From SKVR01 sp964410015 (lineage in GTDB: Bacteria; Bacteroidota; Bacteroidia; Bacteroidales; UBA7960), in contig CAYPFV010000125.1 in NCBI GenBank assembly GCA_964410015.1, forward strand, positions 1 through 9,742: 9,742 nt of DNA. The letters are read 5' to 3'. The number at the start of each line of letters is the position of its first letter. The first letter of the stretch is position 1. The notes beneath the pieces are model-generated. The model was not told where the DNA came from. It did not search any database and saw only the letters and a program-made list of their open reading frames with translations. The position numbers were made by a program, and so were the translations under genes. Of the stretch, positions 5,981 through 9,742 are shown piece by piece.

Positions 5981-7312
5981 TTATTTTGCCTCACCTTTGG
6001 GCAGCCAATAGATCACAACCCGGTTATCTTCTCTGAAATATTCCTGAGCTACTCTCAGAATATCCTCTCTGGTGACTTTCATATAGTTTTCCAATTCATG
6101 ATTGATCAGATTGGCATCTCCATGAATAGTATAATAGTTTGCCAGATTAGTAGCCCTGCTTGCAATGGTTGTATTGCTGTTGATCATTCTGCTTTCGAAC
6201 TGGTTTTTCAATTTCTGAAGTTCTTTTTCAGAGATCATTTCGGTGCGTACTCTTTCCATTTCTTCGTTGATTACCTTTTCCACTTCCTGCGGGTCTACTC
6301 CCATATTCGCCAATGCAAAAACAAGCGTAACTCCCGGATGTTCTAAACCCAGAGGAACGGCCATTACCTGTAGTGCTTTTTCTTCTTCATTTACCAGGCG
6401 GCGGTAAAGTCTGCTGCTCTGACCCTGTGAAAGCAATGAACCCAGCATTTCCACTGCATAATAGTCTTCGCTGCCTTGCGCAGGAATCATGTATGCCTGA
6501 ACAATGCCAGGTATCTGAACATTGTCGTACACAGTATCTCTGAGTTCAACTGTACGTTTGGGTTCATTGACAGGAGGTATGCGTAAATCATGTTTACCAG
6601 CGGGTATTTCAGCAAAGTATTTTTCCACCAGATTTTTTGTTTCAGCAATGTCAATATCTCCTGTAATCACCAGGACAGCGTTGTTGGGAACATAAAACAT
6701 GTCGTGAAAATCGATGATTTCCTGGTCGCTTGCATTGCGCACATGCTCATCCAAACCCAGAACATCATGCTTGTAGGCATGCCGGGTAAAGGCGCGGTTC
6801 AGGGTTTCGGTAAGCAATCTTCCGTAAGGACGGTTGTCGCGGGTTTGTTTCATCTCTTCGGTAACCACACTTTTTTGGGTGGCGATACCAATAGAATCGA
6901 TTTTCGGATGCAGCATTCTTTCTGATTCCATCCACAAACCCAGTTCGAGTTGGTTGGAAGGAAGCAGAATGTAGTAATTGGTTACGTCGAAGCTTGTGAA
7001 AGCATTGAGCGTACCACCTGCTCTTTCTACCAGTTCAGAAAATTCACCACGGTCTATATGCTTGCTACCTTCAAACATAAGATGCTCAAAGAAGTGGGCA
7101 AAACCAGTGCTGGTTTCCATCTCGTTTTTGGCACCAACATGATACATGATGTTTACCACTACATTGGGGGTAGTGTTGTCTTCATGCAAAATTACATGCA
7201 AACCATTATCGAGTTTGTATTCGGTAAATTCTATTTTTGGCGTATTGGCATACGAGATAAAAGCTGTAAGCAAAATCGCCACGGTAAAGATAAATTTACT
7301 CATTTGTTTCAT
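5981..7312 (-). CDS. Catalytic M16 family zinc metallopeptidase, secreted
   Basis: 443-aa peptidase read from ATG at 7312 (MKQMSKF); a second ATG at 7303 is equally possible. The frame is open to 7414, but the upstream residues are not signal-like, whereas starting at 7312 or 7303 puts a Sec signal peptide at the N-terminus, with likely cleavage after ISYA. The zinc motif is GFAHFFEHLMFEG (70-82), with His73, His77 and catalytic Glu76. The third ligand is Glu152 or Glu153 (VVTEEM), at the spacing of beta-MPP-like enzymes. The second lobe has GQSSRLYRRL, the usual M16B Arg/Tyr region. The length is typical of M16B. It lies directly upstream of the zinc-less M16 gene and probably supplies the active site of a periplasmic two-subunit peptidase that degrades peptides held in an enclosed chamber. 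Confidence 0.92.
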   Translation of the reverse strand: MKQMSKFIFTVAILLTAFISYANTPKIEFTEYKLDNGLHVILHEDNTTPNVVVNIMYHVGAKNEMETSTGFAHFFEHLMFEGSKHIDRGEFSELVERAGGTLNAFTSFDVTNYYILLPSNQLELGLWMESERMLHPKIDSIGIATQKSVVTEEMKQTRDNRPYGRLLTETLNRAFTRHAYKHDVLGLDEHVRNASDQEIIDFHDMFYVPNNAVLVITGDIDIAETKNLVEKYFAEIPAGKHDLRIPPVNEPKRTVELRDTVYDNVQIPGIVQAYMIPAQGSEDYYAVEMLGSLLSQGQSSRLYRRLVNEEEKALQVMAVPLGLEHPGVTLVFALANMGVDPQEVEKVINEEMERVRTEMISEKELQKLKNQFESRMINSNTTIASRATNLANYYTIHGDANLINHELENYMKVTREDILRVAQEYFREDNRVVIYWLPKGEAK

Positions 7313-7393
7313 AATGTCTTTGTTTAATGTTAAGTTAGATATTGGATTATATATTATTATTTTTCGGTTTTGTATAAGTAGTTTTTTTTGGGG

Positions 7394-7427
7394 GAAAATT
7401 ACATTAGGGTGCATTTATTTTTACAAA
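7394..7427 (-). promoter_or_regulatory. Possible promoter of the M16 gene pair
   Basis: The minus strand has TTTG at 7427-7424 and TAATTTTC at 7401-7394, a one-mismatch -7 box 22 bp downstream. It lies about 82 bp before the first M16 start codon. The element overlaps an AT-rich hairpin at 7407-7436 (arms GGGTG and CACCC, with A/T pairing inside) that could instead end dnaX transcription. The remaining part of the 221-bp gap shows nothing else. Confidence 0.3.
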
Positions 7428-7533
7428 AAATCACCCAATTGCTTAAAAATTTCAAATTCAGATATATGCCATCTTTCGTTAACTCCTGTTTGTGTTGTTT
7501 TTTCAATGATTTATCAACGAATTTTCCGGTAGG

Positions 7534-9294
7534 TTAGTATACAAGGTCAAGGTCCAGCCCATTTTTTAAACGATCAATCTCAGGTCTTTTTGCTAACATT
7601 TTCTGGTACTTTTCTGCCGGAAGGTACGCTTTGTGAATTTTTACTTTTTCCGTAATCTCCACATTTATTTTTATGGCATGATTGTTTAATTCATCCTTGA
7701 AAAAACTTAATATTTGGTGTTTTTGTTCAATAATCCCCTCTTTTTGTATAACATTGTTTACCTTGATGATGATCTGGCTGTCGTTTTTAATAACAGGATC
7801 GTGTGTATTAAGGGCTGTAAAAATGCTTAGGTTGTTTTGCTCATATTGTCTTTTGAGTTTTTCCCAGGCATTCATGAGTTGTTCCAATGTAAAATTTTCT
7901 TTAGGTTTATTGCTGTTGCCATCTGAGGTCAGTTGTTCAGATTTTTTTTTTTCATCATCCTTTTTCATCGCTTTGTTTATTCCGATGCCTGGTTGACGAA
8001 GGGTGGGTTTGGGTTTTTGTTCAGAATCATTTGATTTGGGTGGCGATGCTGGTGGTGCATCTGGCTTTTCCACTTTTTTTGTTTCCGGTGGTTTGTTGAT
8101 AGCAGGCTTATCAGTTGTTTTATTAGTGGTTGCGTTGCTGGTTTTGGTGTCCGCTTTGTGTGGTAATGTTTTTTCCTGCGATGATACCGGCATTTCCGGG
8201 TTTTGCAGCAAGGCGGCAATTTGCAGCAAAGCCAGCTCTACATGCAGGCGTTTGTTGTTGCTGGTGCGATAGTTTACATCACATCTGTTGCTTATATCCA
8301 ATGCTTTAAGCAGAAAAGATGGGTGGCATTTTGCACCCTGTTCCAGATATTTTTGCTTGACGTTTTCACCCACGTCCATAAGTTTGATTGTTTTGGGGTC
8401 TTTGCATACCAGTAGGTTACGCAAGTGAGAGGAGAAACCTGCTATGAAATGTGCACCATCAAAACCTTTATCGATCACTTCGTTGAAAAGCAGTAAAATT
8501 TCTGTTGTATCCCCTGACAACAAGTGGTTGGTCATGGCAAAGAAGTAATCGTAGTCGAGCACATTGAGGTTTTCTGCTACTGCTTTGTAGGTGATGTTGT
8601 TTCCGGCAAAGCTTACGATCTGGTCGAAAATTGAGAGGGCATCGCGCATGGCACCATCGGCTTTTTGGGCGATCAGGTGCAGAGCATCATAATCGGTTTT
8701 GATGTTCTCATTTTGTGCAACAAATTGCAGCTGTTGGGCAATATCATCAATGGTGATGCGTGCAAAGTCAAAAATCTGACAACGGGAAAGGATAGTAGGG
8801 ATGATCTTATGTTTTTCGGTGGTTGCCAAAATAAACTTTGCATACGGTGGGGGTTCTTCCAGTGTTTTCAAAAAGGCATTGAAGGCGGCAGTGGAAAGCA
8901 TGTGTACCTCATCGATCACATAAACCTTGTATTGTCCAATATGCGGAGGAATGCGCACCTGCTCCACCAGGCTTCTGATGTCTTCTACGGAGTTGTTGGA
9001 TGCAGCATCCAGCTCGTGTACATTAAAAGAATTTGATTCATTAAAGGAAACACATGATTTACATTCGTTGCAGGCTTCAATGTTTTCTGTAAGGTTTTCG
9101 CAGTTGATGGTTTTGGCCATGATACGGGCACAGGTTGTTTTGCCCACCCCTCTTGGTCCGCAAAATAAAAATGCCTGCGCCAGGTGATTATTTTTGATGG
9201 CATTTTTCAGTGTATTGGTGATCGATTTTTGACCCACAACCATATCAAAGGTAGCGGGGCGGTATTTTCTTGCTGAAACAACGAAGTTTTCCAT
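7534..9294 (-). CDS. dnaX: DNA polymerase III subunit gamma/tau (clamp-loader ATPase)
   Basis: 586-aa AAA+ ATPase that loads the sliding clamp and, as tau, links polymerases and helicase at the fork. Starts MENFVVSARKYRPATFDMVVGQ as in Bacteroidota relatives. Walker A is GPRGVGKTT (46-54). The zinc module has Cys65, Cys75, Cys78 and Cys81. Walker B is VYVIDEVH (124-131). The sensor 1/SRC region is ATTEKHKIIPTILSRCQIF (157-175), and sensor 2 is GAMRDALS (214-221). Residues 225-365 are the clamp-loader collar (domain III). Residues 370-460 are a low-complexity P/K/S/T linker, and 465-586 a C-terminal tau domain. The linker ends in a run of 11 A in the mRNA (7952-7942), with stop codons a few bases later in both other frames. 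This is the arrangement that yields a shorter gamma form in other dnaX genes. A gamma made this way would be 452 aa. Confidence 0.96.
   Translation of the reverse strand: MENFVVSARKYRPATFDMVVGQKSITNTLKNAIKNNHLAQAFLFCGPRGVGKTTCARIMAKTINCENLTENIEACNECKSCVSFNESNSFNVHELDAASNNSVEDIRSLVEQVRIPPHIGQYKVYVIDEVHMLSTAAFNAFLKTLEEPPPYAKFILATTEKHKIIPTILSRCQIFDFARITIDDIAQQLQFVAQNENIKTDYDALHLIAQKADGAMRDALSIFDQIVSFAGNNITYKAVAENLNVLDYDYFFAMTNHLLSGDTTEILLLFNEVIDKGFDGAHFIAGFSSHLRNLLVCKDPKTIKLMDVGENVKQKYLEQGAKCHPSFLLKALDISNRCDVNYRTSNNKRLHVELALLQIAALLQNPEMPVSSQEKTLPHKADTKTSNATTNKTTDKPAINKPPETKKVEKPDAPPASPPKSNDSEQKPKPTLRQPGIGINKAMKKDDEKKKSEQLTSDGNSNKPKENFTLEQLMNAWEKLKRQYEQNNLSIFTALNTHDPVIKNDSQIIIKVNNVIQKEGIIEQKHQILSFFKDELNNHAIKINVEITEKVKIHKAYLPAEKYQKMLAKRPEIDRLKNGLDLDLVY
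7921..7952 (-). promoter_or_regulatory. Candidate dnaX frameshift signal (A11 slippery run plus hairpin)
   Basis: On the minus strand GAA AAA AAA AAA gives 11 A (7952-7942), coding Glu448-Lys451. A -1 shift gives ATC then TGA at 7939-7937. A +1 shift reaches TGA at 7931-7929 after four codons. ATCTGA and TCAGAT (7942-7937 and 7926-7921) form a 6-bp hairpin with a 10-base loop directly after the run. An AAGGA lies five bases before the run. E. coli and Thermus dnaX use A-rich runs in this part of the gene; use here is inferred. Confidence 0.65.
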
Positions 9295-9315
9295 AAAATA
9301 AAATATTCAAGATAA

Positions 9316-9329
9316 TGCAGGTTCCTGCA
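9316..9329. promoter_or_regulatory. 14-bp inverted repeat just upstream of dnaX
   Basis: TGCAGGTTCCTGCA has perfect 6-bp arms around TT and ends 22 bp before the dnaX start codon. It falls where a promoter or 5' leader would be, so it could be an operator or an mRNA hairpin. No regulator can be named. Confidence 0.35.
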
Positions 9330-9509
9330 AAAGAGGTAATTAATGATTGAAACTAAACGCCATTTATTAAATTTGTTTTTGCCTTCAAACCGGTTATATA
9401 GAAAAAATCAACGTAAAGCATTGATAAAAAATAAACAACAGTACAAAACGCAATTGAAAATTTCAAACCGCTGCTTTCTAATCACACAGAGGTTGAAAAA
9501 TTTATTTTT

Positions 9510-9527
9510 GAGTCCACTCTGAAAAGT
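9510..9527 (+). repeat. 18-bp IS-end-like motif, copy 2
   Basis: GAGTCCACTCTGAAAAGT matches 541-558 at 16 of 18 bases in the same orientation. It is followed after eight bases by the tandem CACAAATTA repeat. No transposase lies next to it. Confidence 0.45.
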
Positions 9528-9594
9528 TTTTTGTTCACAAATTACACAAATTAAAACTATTGCATATGTTTGATTATCAGGCAAATAATAATTT

Positions 9595-9635
9595 AATGGT
9601 TCATCTGTTTATAATTTGATTAAATAGGTCAGATG
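9595..9635 (-). repeat. 41-bp repeat, copy 2 (inverted)
   Basis: The reverse complement starts CATCTGACC and ends TTATAAACAGATGAACCATT, as in 378-418, with the same 22-bp spacing between CATCTG and CAGATG. The differences are confined to six central positions, at the AAACAG/TATTTA block and one base further on. Confidence 0.7.
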
Positions 9636-9639
9636 CCTG

Positions 9640-9660
9640 CCCCGTTCTTTTCTTACGGGG
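9640..9660. repeat. CCCCGT/ACGGGG hairpin
   Basis: A 6-bp perfect stem with a 9-base pyrimidine loop lies between the 41-bp repeat and the 13-bp palindrome of the right-hand copy. It is absent from the left-hand copy and roughly accounts for the longer spacing on the right (35 against 12 bases). There is no T-tract, so it is unlikely to be a terminator. Confidence 0.45.
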
Positions 9661-9670
9661 GAGCTCGCTA

Positions 9671-9683
9671 ACAGTCTGACTGT
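9671..9683. repeat. 13-bp perfect palindrome with GTCAGAC core
   Basis: The reverse complement reads ACAGTCAGACTGT, with 5-bp ACAGT/ACTGT arms around a 3-base centre. The core matches that of the palindrome at 353-365, and both lie on the CATCTG side of a 41-bp repeat copy. Confidence 0.5.
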
Positions 9684-9742
9684 ATGTTTTACATGCCGCG
9701 CATTATAATCATTTGCGTGTGTGTCAAAAACTTTGTCATGGC

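Larger units (their letters stand above)
9295..9742. other. Non-coding, repeat-bearing stretch upstream of dnaX
   Basis: I see no supportable gene. It contains a 14-bp inverted repeat close to the dnaX start, an IS-end-like motif, a tandem 9-bp repeat CACAAATTA x2 (9536-9553), the second 41-bp repeat copy, a hairpin with arms CCCCGT/ACGGGG (9640-9660) and a 13-bp palindrome (9671-9683). I found no exact -7 box for dnaX; the closest, TATCTTGA, lies about 20 bp before the ATG. Confidence 0.6.

Noticed and set aside
7313..7414. N-terminal extension of the first M16 peptidase (start at 7414)
   Set aside because: The extra 34 residues are not signal-like and would bury the Sec signal peptide; a start at 7312 or 7303 places it at the N-terminus.
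7977..8219. 80-codon minus-strand frame inside dnaX
   Set aside because: Shadow of the dnaX low-complexity linker in another frame; its translation is rich in K, P, H and Q with no domain.
1..9742. CRISPR array, tRNA genes, prophage or defence genes
   Set aside because: No regularly spaced repeats, no tRNA fold apart from the tRNA-like part of tmRNA, and no phage or defence protein readings were found.

Overview
The window looks like chromosome of a Bacteroidota member, probably Bacteroidales/Marinilabiliales-like. The signs are an AT-rich genome, no Shine-Dalgarno sequences before the start codons, TAnnTTTG-type -7 boxes ahead of ssrA and the aspartase gene, a one-piece tmRNA with an N-rich tag, and proteins typical of that phylum. 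All four intact protein genes and ssrA lie on the minus strand, and every protein gene ends in TAA.

Layout in plus coordinates: 1-288 holds the decayed remnant of an OFA-type (oxalate/formate antiporter-like) MFS transporter on the plus strand. 289-932 is non-coding and carries repeats and palindromes. 933-2813 (minus) encodes an aspartate ammonia-lyase with an N-terminal cyclic-nucleotide-binding-like domain. 3139-3513 (minus) is ssrA, with a terminator at 3112-3137. 3748-5883 and 5981-7312 (minus) are two secreted M16 peptidases, one with an intact zinc motif and one without, probably in one transcript ending at a hairpin at 3690-3721. 7534-9294 (minus) is dnaX. 9295-9742 is non-coding and repeat-bearing.

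The genes do not form one pathway. ssrA rescues stalled ribosomes, dnaX is the replication clamp-loader ATPase, the M16 pair probably forms a periplasmic peptidase, and the aspartase turns L-aspartate into fumarate and ammonia.

No wholly new system is evident. The most notable points are the sensor-aspartase fusion with an altered ligand pocket, an 11-A slippery run in dnaX with immediate stops in both other frames, a tmRNA tag ending AMAA, and a 41-bp repeat found in inverted orientation near both ends of the window, each copy beside a GTCAGAC-centred palindrome and an 18-bp IS-end-like motif.
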